Positions 43,521-52,392 of a stretch of 64,000 nucleotides of DNA are shown in pieces. The notes beneath the pieces are model-generated. The model had not been told where the DNA came from, searched no databases, and worked only from the letters and a program-made list of their open reading frames with translations. The position numbers were made by a program, and so were the translations under genes. The stretch comes from Methanosarcinales archaeon Met12 (lineage in GTDB: Archaea > Halobacteriota > UBA148 > JAJOKI01): assembly GCA_002813105.2 (NCBI GenBank), contig CP017966.2, forward strand, positions 248,001 through 312,000, written 5' to 3'. The stretch's first letter is position 1; every line of letters starts with the position of its first letter.

Positions 43521-45374
43521 ATGACCAAACAAAATACAGAAAAGATTATTGGTATCGATTTGGGGACTTCGAATTCCCAAGCAGCGGTAATGATGGGTGG
43601 AAAGCCAGTTATAATTCCCTCGGCAGAAGGCGTCACCATGTATGGCAAGGCATTCCCATCTGTCGTTGCTTTAACAAAAGATGGGCAGTTACTGGTCGGA
43701 GAACCGGCAAAAAGACAGGCCATTTCAAACCCGGAAGGAACGATAACCAACGCAAAGCGAAAAATGGGTACTGACTACAAATATAAAGTACATGGCAAAG
43801 AATATAGCCCCCAGCAGGTCTCTGCTTTCATTCTCCAGAAGATTAAAAGAGATAGTGAGGCATTCTTAGGAGAGCCCGTACAGAAAGCTGTGATAACGGT
43901 TCCAGCTTATTTTGATGACAATCAAAGAGCTGCGACTAAAGATGCTGGAAAAATCGCTGGTCTGGATGTCGTGAGGTTGGTCAATGAGCCAACCGCCGCC
44001 TCTATGGCATATGGACTGGGCAAGGTAGGAGAGCATAAAATATTAGTTTTTGATTTCGGCGGCGGAACGCTGGACGTAACCATAATGGAATTCGGTGATG
44101 GAGTATTTACGGTTCTGTCAACATCAGGAGATACACAACTTGGCGGAACAGATATGGATGCCGTTTTAGTTGATTATATTGCGGAGGAGTTCAAAAAGCA
44201 AGAAGGTGTTGATTTAAAGAAAGATAAAATGGCTTTGCAGAGGGTCAAAGAGGCGGCAGAGAAGGCAAAGATCGAACTCTCAACTGTTCTTGAAACAGAT
44301 ATTAATTTGCCATATATAACTGCTGATTCTTCAGGACCTAAACATTTGACGATGAAGCTTGGCAGGGCCACAATGGAAAAATTAGTTGAGCCCATAATAG
44401 ATAAATGTAAACATTCGATTGAACTGGCAATAAAAGATTCCAAATTATCAAAGGATGATATAGAGAATATCGTTTTAGTTGGCGGCCCTACGAGAATGCC
44501 CCGCGTTCGGAAATTTGTCGAAGATTTCATGGGAAGAAAAGTCGAAGGGGGGGTAGACCCAATGGAATGTGTTGCATCTGGCGCTGCAATACAAGGCGCA
44601 ATCCTTGCAGGGGATATTAAGGATTTGGTTTTGTTGGATGTAACTCCACTTACCTTGGGCATAGAAACTCTGGGCGGTATGGCAACGCCACTGATCGAGA
44701 GAAATACTACAATCCCGGTCAAGAAAACCCAGATATTCACAACGGCGGCCGACTCGCAAACAGCTGTTACCATCAATGTCCTGCAAGGAGAGAGGCCGAT
44801 GGCGCAGAACAATACAAGTCTGGGTAATTTCAATTTGGTTGGAATACTTCTCGCACCGAGAGGGATACCGCAAATAGAGGTAGCCTTTGACATCGATGCT
44901 AACGGCATTTTAAACGTATCGGCTAAAGATTTGGGTACCAAAAAAGAGCAGAAGATAACAATTACCGCTTCGACAAAACTCTCAAAAGAAGAAGTAGAGA
45001 GAATGGTCAAAGAGGCAAAAGAGCATGATGAAGAGGATAAAAAGAGAAAAAGAGAAGTTGAGATAAGAAACAATGCCGACTCTTTACTTTATACAACCGA
45101 GAAAACGTTATCAGAGATAGGAGATAAGCTGGGCAAAGAACAAAAAGAGAAAATTGACGAGGGGATGAAATCTCTTAAAGATGCCTTATCCGAGGGGGAC
45201 ATACAAAAAATAAAAAGCAAAACGGATAATTTGGCAAAGACCATTCAGGACGCTGGTGCGTCCATATATCAACAAACACGACAGCAAGCCGATGTCCATG
45301 GGGAAGAGGACGAAAAACACAAGGATGAAAAGGTCATCGACGCAGAATTCAAAGTAGAAAACGAGCGAACATAG
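43521..45374 (+). CDS. dnaK: Chaperone DnaK (Hsp70)
   Basis: A 617-residue Hsp70. ATPase-domain motifs are [13 protein letters not shown] near residue 12, [17 protein letters not shown] near 127, [15 protein letters not shown] near 174 and [11 protein letters not shown] near 317. The substrate domain begins near [13 protein letters not shown] (377) and the lid ends with an acidic tail [14 protein letters not shown]. It begins at ATG 43521 after TTGGGGGATTG. It works with GrpE upstream and DnaJ downstream. Archaeal DnaK genes were acquired from bacteria; this one appears intact. Confidence 0.96.
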   Translation: MTKQNTEKIIGIDLGTSNSQAAVMMGGKPVIIPSAEGVTMYGKAFPSVVALTKDGQLLVGEPAKRQAISNPEGTITNAKRKMGTDYKYKVHGKEYSPQQVSAFILQKIKRDSEAFLGEPVQKAVITVPAYFDDNQRAATKDAGKIAGLDVVRLVNEPTAASMAYGLGKVGEHKILVFDFGGGTLDVTIMEFGDGVFTVLSTSGDTQLGGTDMDAVLVDYIAEEFKKQEGVDLKKDKMALQRVKEAAEKAKIELSTVLETDINLPYITADSSGPKHLTMKLGRATMEKLVEPIIDKCKHSIELAIKDSKLSKDDIENIVLVGGPTRMPRVRKFVEDFMGRKVEGGVDPMECVASGAAIQGAILAGDIKDLVLLDVTPLTLGIETLGGMATPLIERNTTIPVKKTQIFTTAADSQTAVTINVLQGERPMAQNNTSLGNFNLVGILLAPRGIPQIEVAFDIDANGILNVSAKDLGTKKEQKITITASTKLSKEEVERMVKEAKEHDEEDKKRKREVEIRNNADSLLYTTEKTLSEIGDKLGKEQKEKIDEGMKSLKDALSEGDIQKIKSKTDNLAKTIQDAGASIYQQTRQQADVHGEEDEKHKDEKVIDAEFKVENERT

Positions 45375-45450
45375 GTCTGCTCAGTTTTTTGTATATTTCG
45401 CCAGATGGTGCCGTAAATCTTCGATTTAGGACAACTTGAGAGACTGGAAT

Positions 45451-46566
45451 ATGGAAAAAAATGACTATTACGAAGTTTTAGGCATAAGCAAGAACGCATC
45501 ACAAGAAGAGATAAAAAGGGCATTCAAGCAGTTGGCAAGGAAGCACCACCCAGATATTGCGGGCAAAGATAATGAGGAGAAATTCAAGAAGATAAACGAG
45601 GCATTTCAGGTTTTGAGTGACCCACAAAAAAGAGCGCAATACGATCGGTTCGGTCATACTGCTTTTAGACCGGAAGATTTTGCTGACTTTCGCGGATTTA
45701 ATTTTGCTGATTTATTCAGAGACTCTGGATTGGGAGATATTTTTGATGCTTTTTCAGGCTTTAGTCGTAGGAGCGGCAGGAGTAGAGCGAGAAGGGGGGC
45801 TGATTTGAGATATGATATGGAAATTACCTTAGAGGATGCCTTTTCTGGCACGACGAAAAAAATAGATGTCCCTGTATTTGTCGCATGCGAGACTTGTGGA
45901 GGTACCGGAGCAAAACCCGGCTTTCTCAAAGAATGCCCTGAATGCAATGGTACGGGCGAGATTAAGAGAGTGCAACGGTCTGTTTTTGGGCAAATGGTAA
46001 ATATCGCCACCTGTGGCAACTGTGGAGGATATGGAAAAGTCATAGAAAAAGCCTGTGATAGTTGTAGAGGGAATGGAAGGGTTAAAAAAATAAAAAAAGT
46101 AGAGATTAAAATTCCAAAAGGGGTTGACAATAATCAGTATTTAAGAATTGCAGGGCAAGGAGAATCTGGTTATAATGGCGGTGCGCCGGGGGATTTGTAT
46201 GTTACCATCCATATAAAGCCACATAAAATATTTGAGAGAAGGGGAAGCGATTTATTATCTGAATCGACGATTAATTTAGCACAGGCGATTTTTGGCGACG
46301 AGATCGAAGTTACGACGATGTCCACCAAAGCGAAAATCAAGGTGCCTGCTGGAACGCAGAGCCATACTGTTTTTAGACTGGGAGGACAAGGAATGCCTGA
46401 TTTGCATATCCATAGGAGAGGAGACCAATTAGTAAAAGTCGTCGTTAAGATACCGGAAAAATTGAGCAAAAGACAAAAGGAATTATTGAAAGAATTTGTA
46501 AAGGAAGGCGGGGAGGAGGTAAAGAGAGATAAAGGACTTATAGACATGGTGAAAGACTTTATTTAA
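45451..46566 (+). CDS. dnaJ: Chaperone DnaJ (Hsp40)
   Basis: A 371-residue DnaJ. The J domain has MEKNDYYEVLGISKNASQ and the HPD motif in KHHPDIAGK; a Gly/Phe-rich linker follows. Four CxxCxGxG motifs are CETCGGTG, CPECNGTG, CGNCGGYG and CDSCRGNG, binding two zincs. Client-binding beta domains complete it. It activates DnaK ATP hydrolysis. The ATG at 45451 gives the canonical N-terminus. It lies 76 bases after dnaK. Confidence 0.96.
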   Translation: MEKNDYYEVLGISKNASQEEIKRAFKQLARKHHPDIAGKDNEEKFKKINEAFQVLSDPQKRAQYDRFGHTAFRPEDFADFRGFNFADLFRDSGLGDIFDAFSGFSRRSGRSRARRGADLRYDMEITLEDAFSGTTKKIDVPVFVACETCGGTGAKPGFLKECPECNGTGEIKRVQRSVFGQMVNIATCGNCGGYGKVIEKACDSCRGNGRVKKIKKVEIKIPKGVDNNQYLRIAGQGESGYNGGAPGDLYVTIHIKPHKIFERRGSDLLSESTINLAQAIFGDEIEVTTMSTKAKIKVPAGTQSHTVFRLGGQGMPDLHIHRRGDQLVKVVVKIPEKLSKRQKELLKEFVKEGGEEVKRDKGLIDMVKDFI

Positions 46567-46652
46567 TTGTTGTCATTTCGACCTATATTGATTTTGGGGA
46601 TAGAGCCATATAATGGAAGCAAGTTTAAATAATAGGAAGATTAAAGTATAAA

Positions 46653-46886
46653 ATGGTAATAGAAATGAAAGTGGAAATTAAGAAAATTGATTCCCAGGGT
46701 AGAATCGTATTGCCTGTTTCGTGGAGACGAAGGAAGGGTAACGAGATGGTCATCATAGAGGGGGAAAAGAAAATTGAGGTATTTCCAAGAGATGCAGATT
46801 TGACAAAATATGTTGATTCAGTAGAGGTAGAGGTAGATAACTTTGAAGATTATCACAAAATGAGGAAAGAACTGAGGAAGAGATGA
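46653..46886 (+). CDS. AbrB-type antitoxin (third pair)
   Basis: A 77-residue AbrB-fold protein (EIKKIDSQGRIVLPVSWRRR, then KGNEMVIIEGEKKIEVFPRD), the DNA-binding antitoxin of a PIN pair. It overlaps the toxin gene by 4 bases. The start could be ATG 46653 or the internal ATG four codons later. Compared with the antitoxin at 4807 the sequence is clearly different, so the pairs are not recent duplicates. Confidence 0.8.
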   Translation: MVIEMKVEIKKIDSQGRIVLPVSWRRRKGNEMVIIEGEKKIEVFPRDADLTKYVDSVEVEVDNFEDYHKMRKELRKR

Positions 46887-47296
46887 GGTTCATTGATGCA
46901 AATGTTTTCATCTATGCAGTATTAAAACCCAAGAGAGAACTGAGTGAAAGGGAGTGGGAAGTAAAAAATGCTTCAAAAGAGATATTCAAGCGGATAAACG
47001 AGGGAGAAGAAGTTATAACAACGGTAGTGCACTTAAGTGAGGTTGCAAATGTGTTAGAGGATGCCGCAAATCTCAGCTTTGCGATCTCTTTCTTGAAGGA
47101 TATATTGCTCAAGAGAAATGTTAATGTCGATATGGTAAGTGACAGGAGTTATATGGAAAGCGTTTTACTGGCAGATGAGATGGGAGTTGGTATTAACGAT
47201 GCCCTTGCTTATCTTTTAATGAAAAAGAAGAGAATAGAGGAAATTTATACATTTGATAAACATTTTGAAAACCTAGATATAAGGATAATCAATTGA
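46883..47296 (+). CDS. PIN-domain toxin (third pair)
   Basis: A 137-residue PIN-domain protein (RFIDANVFIYAVLKPKRELS; D4 first), with E52 in HLSEVANVL, D100 in GINDALAYLL, and D119 in YTFDKHFENL, the usual acidic set. Probably a VapC-type ribonuclease. It overlaps the antitoxin and converges on priL, ending 13 bases before it. Confidence 0.87.
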   Translation: MRFIDANVFIYAVLKPKRELSEREWEVKNASKEIFKRINEGEEVITTVVHLSEVANVLEDAANLSFAISFLKDILLKRNVNVDMVSDRSYMESVLLADEMGVGINDALAYLLMKKKRIEEIYTFDKHFENLDIRIIN

Positions 47297-47309
47297 CTAT
47301 AATCTTTAT

Positions 47310-48320
47310 TTAATCAGCATTATTTGACTTATCTTTAAAATACAATTTTTTTCGATAGAAACTCAGCGGATGCGAAACCCTGCTGCACATCGGCTCTTTT
47401 CCAACGCAGTTCCCATACGTCGCCATCGTGGCGCATGACGGTGCAGTATACGCAGACCCGACGATATGCTGGACCTGATACCTGGTTCTTTCCTCATCGA
47501 AATCCAGTGAAGCGCGATATGTTTCCACGATATCGTCCGCGCCCATCCCGATATTCGCCAGAAATGACGTCAGTGCGAATCTTGCAGAGTGCGCGAGATT
47601 CTGTCCAGTTTGTATCGCCATTAGCAGGTGCCTGATGCACGGCGGAAAGCAGTTCGAGTCTACCTCGGCGAACTCCCCTATTTTAAATTCGGATTTTCGC
47701 TTCTCCAGGTGCAGCTTTATCTCCATAATCTGTGAGGATAATGCCTTGCAAATGCCTTCTGGTACATCAAGCGGAAGCGTGTCCTGAATGTTGTTTCGCA
47801 CCGCCTCCTGAATCAAACGTGCAAACTCCCCCTTATTCGCCACCACATAGCCATCATCAAGGCGTCGATTTACCAGCTTCCATTTTGGGTCGCGCATCCT
47901 GCTGGCAAACGGCAGATAATGTGTGAAGTGAATTTTGAAATCACGTCCATGAACTACATGTTCTATTCCAAACTCCTCGCCCAATTCCCCTAAAAATTGT
48001 AAGGTCTCCTGCTTCATCTGGGCGTGCGCTGCCTCCGCCTCAGCCAGCGCATATTTTCGTATAAGGTAGTGGTCATCGATGCATGAGATGAGAATTCTGG
48101 CAAGTGGATATGAAAAAAGCTCTATCTCTGCCAGGACGCCGTCTCCAAACGATTTTCGTATCTCGCCTTCGATGGACTGGATTGCTCTTTCTTTTCCCCT
48201 ATCGATGACCGCCTTCCCAAATTCGCCTCCATCCAGCAAACTCTCTAACGATTTATTCGAGCGTTCGACGTATCTGGATGCGCTGGAGGTAAAGGGGTAA
48301 TGCGCAAATTTCAGCTCCAT
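47310..48320 (-). CDS. priL: DNA primase large subunit
   Basis: PriL, 336 residues, regulates primer synthesis with PriS (29370-30560). The C-terminal domain contains the Fe-S cysteines: NCFPPCIRHL near residue 222, then SCATMATYGNCVG and EPMCSRVSHPLSFY near 297-325. It overlaps nothing but lies 9 bases after PCNA on the minus strand. Together with PCNA and TFS it makes a replication/transcription cluster. Confidence 0.92.
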   Translation of the reverse strand: MELKFAHYPFTSSASRYVERSNKSLESLLDGGEFGKAVIDRGKERAIQSIEGEIRKSFGDGVLAEIELFSYPLARILISCIDDHYLIRKYALAEAEAAHAQMKQETLQFLGELGEEFGIEHVVHGRDFKIHFTHYLPFASRMRDPKWKLVNRRLDDGYVVANKGEFARLIQEAVRNNIQDTLPLDVPEGICKALSSQIMEIKLHLEKRKSEFKIGEFAEVDSNCFPPCIRHLLMAIQTGQNLAHSARFALTSFLANIGMGADDIVETYRASLDFDEERTRYQVQHIVGSAYTAPSCATMATYGNCVGKEPMCSRVSHPLSFYRKKLYFKDKSNNAD

Positions 48321-48329
48321 AAGCCCATA

Positions 48330-49070
48330 TCAATCCGATTCGATGCGCGGAGCAAGTAGATATCCAACCTTGCCCTTGCCATCAGCTATCTCAAAGTCGA
48401 TTTTAATCGGATAGTCCTTGCCAAGGTGAATCGTCACCTCGTTCACCTTGCTTACCACCTTGGCAATATCACTCAGGAAATCAAGTGAGAACAATGACCT
48501 GGCTGGACCAGATGAGGTCAAATCGATTAATTCGTCCTTTGTCCGCTGGAGTCTAACCTGATCGGTATCGCCTCGAGCTTCCATAAAAAAGATGTCCCCA
48601 TCCACGCCTAGCGCCATGTGGTCACTCACTTTTTCCGCTGCCTTAACCGCCAAACGCATATCTTTTCCGTTTAACACCACCTTTGCGGGAAGGTCCAGAT
48701 TTGGTGTTTTAGGCTCCTTCCGCATCGAAGAGGGGTCAAGCAACGAAAGCATATACGCGAGTCCGCCCATCCTGATCATCAGCTTATGTGTTTCCGTATT
48801 CAATTCAAGCTCTATCTTGTCCGATTTGTCCGCCATGCCAAGTATGTCAACGAGTTTTAACATATCCAGACATATCTCGCCATCTGTGCATTCATATGAC
48901 TCAAATGCATCTGCGTCCAACTCAAGAGTTATCATCGCAACGTTCGCTGAATCGACCGCTCTGGTGCTGATTCCATCTTTATCGAGTTTAAATCTCGCTT
49001 CATCTACTAGCGTAGAGATAGCTTCCATTGAGTCCTTTAATATATCCGCATTGATCGTAGCTCTAAACAT
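48330..49070 (-). CDS. pcn: DNA polymerase sliding clamp PCNA
   Basis: A 246-residue PCNA monomer: MFRATINADILKDSMEAIST, the interdomain region, and a C-terminal DYPIKIDFEIADGKGKVGYL ending LLAPRIESD. Three form the ring that holds polymerase on DNA. It precedes priL on the minus strand. Confidence 0.96.
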   Translation of the reverse strand: MFRATINADILKDSMEAISTLVDEARFKLDKDGISTRAVDSANVAMITLELDADAFESYECTDGEICLDMLKLVDILGMADKSDKIELELNTETHKLMIRMGGLAYMLSLLDPSSMRKEPKTPNLDLPAKVVLNGKDMRLAVKAAEKVSDHMALGVDGDIFFMEARGDTDQVRLQRTKDELIDLTSSGPARSLFSLDFLSDIAKVVSKVNEVTIHLGKDYPIKIDFEIADGKGKVGYLLAPRIESD

Positions 49071-49140
49071 TTTTACACCCTTTTTCGATTATAATCTAAC
49101 ATCTTATAATCATTTTGATAACAGACCGAACGATCGATCC

Positions 49141-49449
49141 TTAATTGTATTCTCTCCAAGTTTTGCCGCATTTGGTGCACCTGAAAAATCGAACTTCACC
49201 CTCATCTGCAGAGCGCAATTGGCGAAGCCACCAATATGCCCTGTTGTTGCCGCATTCCTGGCAACGCATATTTATGGTGGGCAGTCCAAGGTCTTCACTA
49301 CCCTCTATGATGGATAAATCCCTCTCTATCCTTCTCTTTTTCAAGATTAGATTCGTCCCTTCACGCTCCTTGATGTAACCGCACTTCCGACACTTCATAC
49401 CATTGTCGAATGGCAACATCATGCTGCCGCACTCAGGACAAAATTCCAT
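49141..49449 (-). CDS. tfs: Transcription factor S (TFS)
   Basis: A 102-residue TFIIS/RPB9-like protein. The N-terminal zinc ribbon is FCPECGSMMLPF with a second CRKCGY pair; the C-terminal ribbon has CQECGNNRAYWWLRQLRSAD with the acidic DE tip (SADEGE) and CTKCGKTW. It rescues stalled RNA polymerase by stimulating RNA cleavage. Start set at ATG 49449 (MEFCPECG); upstream codons overlap the NUDIX gene. Confidence 0.94.
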   Translation of the reverse strand: MEFCPECGSMMLPFDNGMKCRKCGYIKEREGTNLILKKRRIERDLSIIEGSEDLGLPTINMRCQECGNNRAYWWLRQLRSADEGEVRFFRCTKCGKTWREYN

Positions 49450-49837
49450 TGATATCCTCCATAGCATCGTTGACCATTTGCTCATGGTCAAAGGCCAGTT
49501 CTGGCAATCTGGAAACGTCGAATAGCTCGACATCTCCTGCATCTGAATCTGGAGCAATCGTGCCTGACGCCCTTACAAGATAGCACAGCGAGATGACATG
49601 GCCACGTGGGTCTCTATCTGGGTCCGAATACACTCCCACCAGTTTTACGATGCGAATATCCAACCCAGTCTCCTCCTTTATCTCCCTGATCAGCGCCTGT
49701 TCCACAGTTTCACCTCTCTCGACAAAACCCCCGGGGAGTGCATAATACCCCTCAAATGGCGGATTCTTTCGCTTGATTAAGACGATATTATTATCCATCA
49801 GTATTATCGCATCAACTGTAAGTGTTCTGTCAGCCAT
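49433..49837 (-). CDS. NUDIX hydrolase
   Basis: A 134-residue NUDIX protein. The box is GGFVERGETVEQALIREIKE, continuing ETGLDI, matching GX5EX7REUXEEXGU. It hydrolyses a nucleoside diphosphate derivative; the opening RTLTVDAIILMDNNIVLIKR suggests an ADP-ribose-pyrophosphatase-like type, but the substrate is not set. Start ATG 49837. Its 3-prime end overlaps tfs by 17 bases. Confidence 0.9.
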   Translation of the reverse strand: MADRTLTVDAIILMDNNIVLIKRKNPPFEGYYALPGGFVERGETVEQALIREIKEETGLDIRIVKLVGVYSDPDRDPRGHVISLCYLVRASGTIAPDSDAGDVELFDVSRLPELAFDHEQMVNDAMEDINGILS

Positions 49838-49901
49838 CAAGTATAGTAACTAGTTGGTTTATTAGAAATGTTTATCGCCCATTATCCTATAATCATAAAA
49901 G

Positions 49902-50702
49902 ATGATTATTCAAAATGTATTATGGATATCCCTTGGATTACTCCTCGTCGCGTCGATAGTACGCAAAAGAAAGTTTTCGTTCTTGATAGGTGCTCTCGGA
50001 TGGATGTTTTTTGCCATACACTGGGCGCTGGAGCCGCAACATTACCTCGACATAGGAGATGTATTTAATGCTGTGTTGACGTTCCTCGTCTCCATTTTTT
50101 GCATATTTATAGCATTTTTCAACATTCAGGCATATAGTGGCAGGAAGTTGGACAGGGAGCTGGACGTGTTGCATACGATAACGTTTGCCACTGTGATTGG
50201 CGGGACCTTTTATTTCCTATTCTCCGAGATTCCGATATTGAACAGCTTGTTGATAGAAGCCGTGGCCGGTCATACGGTCTTCTGGTTGAACTTCCTAGGG
50301 GTTCCTGCAGTTCAATATCAGCGGTACTTTATTGGCATTTATCCAGATATCCCACTTGTGAAAATGGTCCTTGCGTGCACGGGAATAGAGAGCATGGCGC
50401 TGTTCGCCGGGGTGACCCTTGGAATTGGGGCATCCATTGGACGCAAATTCAAGGCATTTGTGGTCTCGGTGCCTGTTATATATGCATTGAACATATTCAG
50501 AAACATGTTCGTCGTGGTGGCGATCGGATATCATTGGTTTGGAATGGATAGTTATCACATAGCACACAACGTGCTCGCAAAAATTGGGTCGACCATCGCA
50601 CTGTTCCTCATAGCATACGCAGTCATCCGCATCCTACCAGAGCTGACGGACGTAATCACGGGTGTTGTGCAAATGTTCAGAGACATTCGAGGCGTTAGTT
50701 AA
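49902..50702 (+). CDS. artA: Archaeosortase A
   Basis: A 266-residue membrane transpeptidase with about seven or eight helices. Catalytic features are the cysteine in LACTGIESMALFAGV near residue 160, the arginine in NIFRNMFVV near 200, and the histidine in SYHIAHNVLAK near 222. It cleaves PGF-CTERM tails and joins the protein to a lipid. The pentahaem fragment at 5583-6116 bears such a tail. It overlaps the decarboxylase gene by one base, in the artA-asd-pssA arrangement seen in other archaea. Confidence 0.93.
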   Translation: MIIQNVLWISLGLLLVASIVRKRKFSFLIGALGWMFFAIHWALEPQHYLDIGDVFNAVLTFLVSIFCIFIAFFNIQAYSGRKLDRELDVLHTITFATVIGGTFYFLFSEIPILNSLLIEAVAGHTVFWLNFLGVPAVQYQRYFIGIYPDIPLVKMVLACTGIESMALFAGVTLGIGASIGRKFKAFVVSVPVIYALNIFRNMFVVVAIGYHWFGMDSYHIAHNVLAKIGSTIALFLIAYAVIRILPELTDVITGVVQMFRDIRGVS

Positions 50703-51283
50703 TGTTAGCAAGAGGTTCGGCCAATTGGATTCTGGTACCCCTGATGATGGGGGTTGTCGCCATATTATTTGAGTCGTATGTGGTTGCGGCTGCTTTCATA
50801 TGTTTGGCGGCCTTCTTCGTGGTCTTTTTCAGGGATCCTGAGCGCGCTCCTCGCGGAGATGGCATGGTCTCCCCCGCAGACGGAGTGGTGATGCATGCCG
50901 ATAAAAAAGTAGGCATATTTATGAATATTTACGATGTCCATGTCAACAGGGCACCCCTATCAGGGGTCGTGAAGAGGATTGAATATCGAAAAGGGGGGTG
51001 TGTCCCGGCATTTCATAAAGATTCCGATAGAAATGAGCAGAATAATATCACGATAGAGACTGAATACGGTGACGTGAAAGTAACTCAAATTGCAGGCATT
51101 CTTGCAAGAAGAATTGTTTGTTATGTGAACGAAGGGGACATGGTAGAGAGGGGGCAAAGAATTGGCATGATCCGATTTGGGTCGCGGGTCGATGTGACAA
51201 TTCCCGATGAATTTGTTGTCAGCGTGAGCCCTGGCGATCGTGTGAAGGCAGGGGAATCGATGATAGCGAGGAGACCAAAATGA
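50702..51283 (+). CDS. asd: Archaetidylserine/phosphatidylserine decarboxylase
   Basis: A 193-residue short-type decarboxylase. An N-terminal membrane segment precedes FRDPERAPRGDGMVSPADG and NIYDVHVNRAPLSG. The self-cleavage site is in MIRFGSRVDVTIP near residue 158, where the Gly-Ser bond is processed to a pyruvoyl group. It converts serine headgroup lipids to ethanolamine ones. It sits between artA and pssA, and PE-type lipid may be the acceptor in archaeosortase attachment (inference from the cluster). Confidence 0.92.
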   Translation: MLARGSANWILVPLMMGVVAILFESYVVAAAFICLAAFFVVFFRDPERAPRGDGMVSPADGVVMHADKKVGIFMNIYDVHVNRAPLSGVVKRIEYRKGGCVPAFHKDSDRNEQNNITIETEYGDVKVTQIAGILARRIVCYVNEGDMVERGQRIGMIRFGSRVDVTIPDEFVVSVSPGDRVKAGESMIARRPK

Positions 51284-51960
51284 ATGGGAGTAGATTGGGG
51301 AACATAGCGCATATGATCAGACTACCTGACATGGTGACGATCGCAAATGCGCTACTTGGATTTACAGCTATCTTGATGGTGGCGATTGGGGAGCTGAGCA
51401 ATGCCGCAATATTGATTTTGGTCGCTGCGCTGGCAGATGGTCTGGATGGTGCGCTCGCTAGAAGGGGCGAACCCAGTGTATTCGGTCTGAATCTTGACTC
51501 ACTTGCGGACTCGATCTCGTTCGGCATGGCTCCTGCTGTGATGGGTTACTTTTTGATTGGAAGTTTTCCCATCGCTTTTATTCTGCCTGCGATGTACCTG
51601 ATGTGCGGAATCCTGCGGCTGGCGAGATTCAACGTGTCTCGGGATGATGAATTTGTGGGACTGCCAATCACTGCGGCAGGCGTCTGCGTTGCATTGTTGG
51701 CCCTTGTCGCCGTCGATTCCCTGATTTTAGTTGGTGCATATATGATTTTATCGGTGCTGATGGTCAGCAGAATCGGTTACCCAAAGGTCCGAAACTTTAA
51801 AATTCTGATACCAGTTGGAATAGTTGTCATCATTGGCATCATCCTCGGTTATATAATTGGGTTAGGGGTCGTATCCTGCTTCAGCTGGCCCTTGCTCGTA
51901 ATAATCGGCGGGTATCTCATCAGCCCATTAATAAAGGAGGTTTACCATGTCTTCAGATAG
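51280..51960 (+). CDS. pssA: CDP-diacylglycerol/CDP-archaeol--serine phosphatidyltransferase
   Basis: A 226-residue CDP-alcohol phosphatidyltransferase. The signature is DGLDGALARRGEPSVFG, then LNLDSLADSISFG near residues 64-90, matching DG-X2-AR-X8-G-X3-D-X3-D. It makes the serine lipid used by Asd. Several membrane helices fill the rest. It overlaps asd by 4 bases and mptD by 14, so the four genes are one coupled transcript. Confidence 0.93.
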   Translation: MNGSRLGNIAHMIRLPDMVTIANALLGFTAILMVAIGELSNAAILILVAALADGLDGALARRGEPSVFGLNLDSLADSISFGMAPAVMGYFLIGSFPIAFILPAMYLMCGILRLARFNVSRDDEFVGLPITAAGVCVALLALVAVDSLILVGAYMILSVLMVSRIGYPKVRNFKILIPVGIVVIIGIILGYIIGLGVVSCFSWPLLVIIGGYLISPLIKEVYHVFR

Positions 51961-52282
51961 GGAGAGGGCATTACTGGAGGTTGGCATCAAATTGGGCGCA
52001 TTATACCATCAATACATAGGGGCGCCTCTAAATCCTGATACGTTAAGCGGTCTGGAGCGCACAATCGAAGAGAGCGTCTCTCTCCAGCCATATGTGCAAG
52101 ACGTCCGGGTGTCGATAGATGCGGAAATGGTGCGGAAAAATCTTAACGAATTTGAATATTGCGAATTAGAGGGTAAAATGCTCGATGTTAGAGTCGAGGT
52201 GCAATATAAATCTGCAAGAGTTGTGGGGCGAATAAGATATGACAAAGAGCGCGATTACCCGATGATGTTTGTGGAAGAGTGA
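51947..52282 (+). CDS. mptD: Archaeal dihydroneopterin aldolase (MptD)
   Basis: A 111-residue protein of the archaeal MptD family: LEVGIKLGALYHQYIGAPLN and GLERTIEESVSLQPYVQDV are the signature stretches. It splits 7,8-dihydroneopterin in tetrahydromethanopterin synthesis. A strong Shine-Dalgarno (AAAGGAGGT) precedes the ATG at 51947, within pssA. Two other H4MPT-related genes follow at 55625-57756, interrupted by the foreign island. Confidence 0.88.
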   Translation: MSSDRERALLEVGIKLGALYHQYIGAPLNPDTLSGLERTIEESVSLQPYVQDVRVSIDAEMVRKNLNEFEYCELEGKMLDVRVEVQYKSARVVGRIRYDKERDYPMMFVEE

Positions 52283-52392
52283 GATAAGGAAAAGATCGAC
52301 AAAGCGAATTTCGTATATAAGGAGTTATACGCAATGCCGTGCCAAAAATATTATAGGTCAAAGATAGATATAACATTTAAAAGGGCATCAAT

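Noticed and set aside
44174-45073. Long antisense open frame (299 codons)
   Set aside because: It is fully inside dnaK on the opposite strand, Ser/Ile-rich without a domain; an artefact of codon bias.
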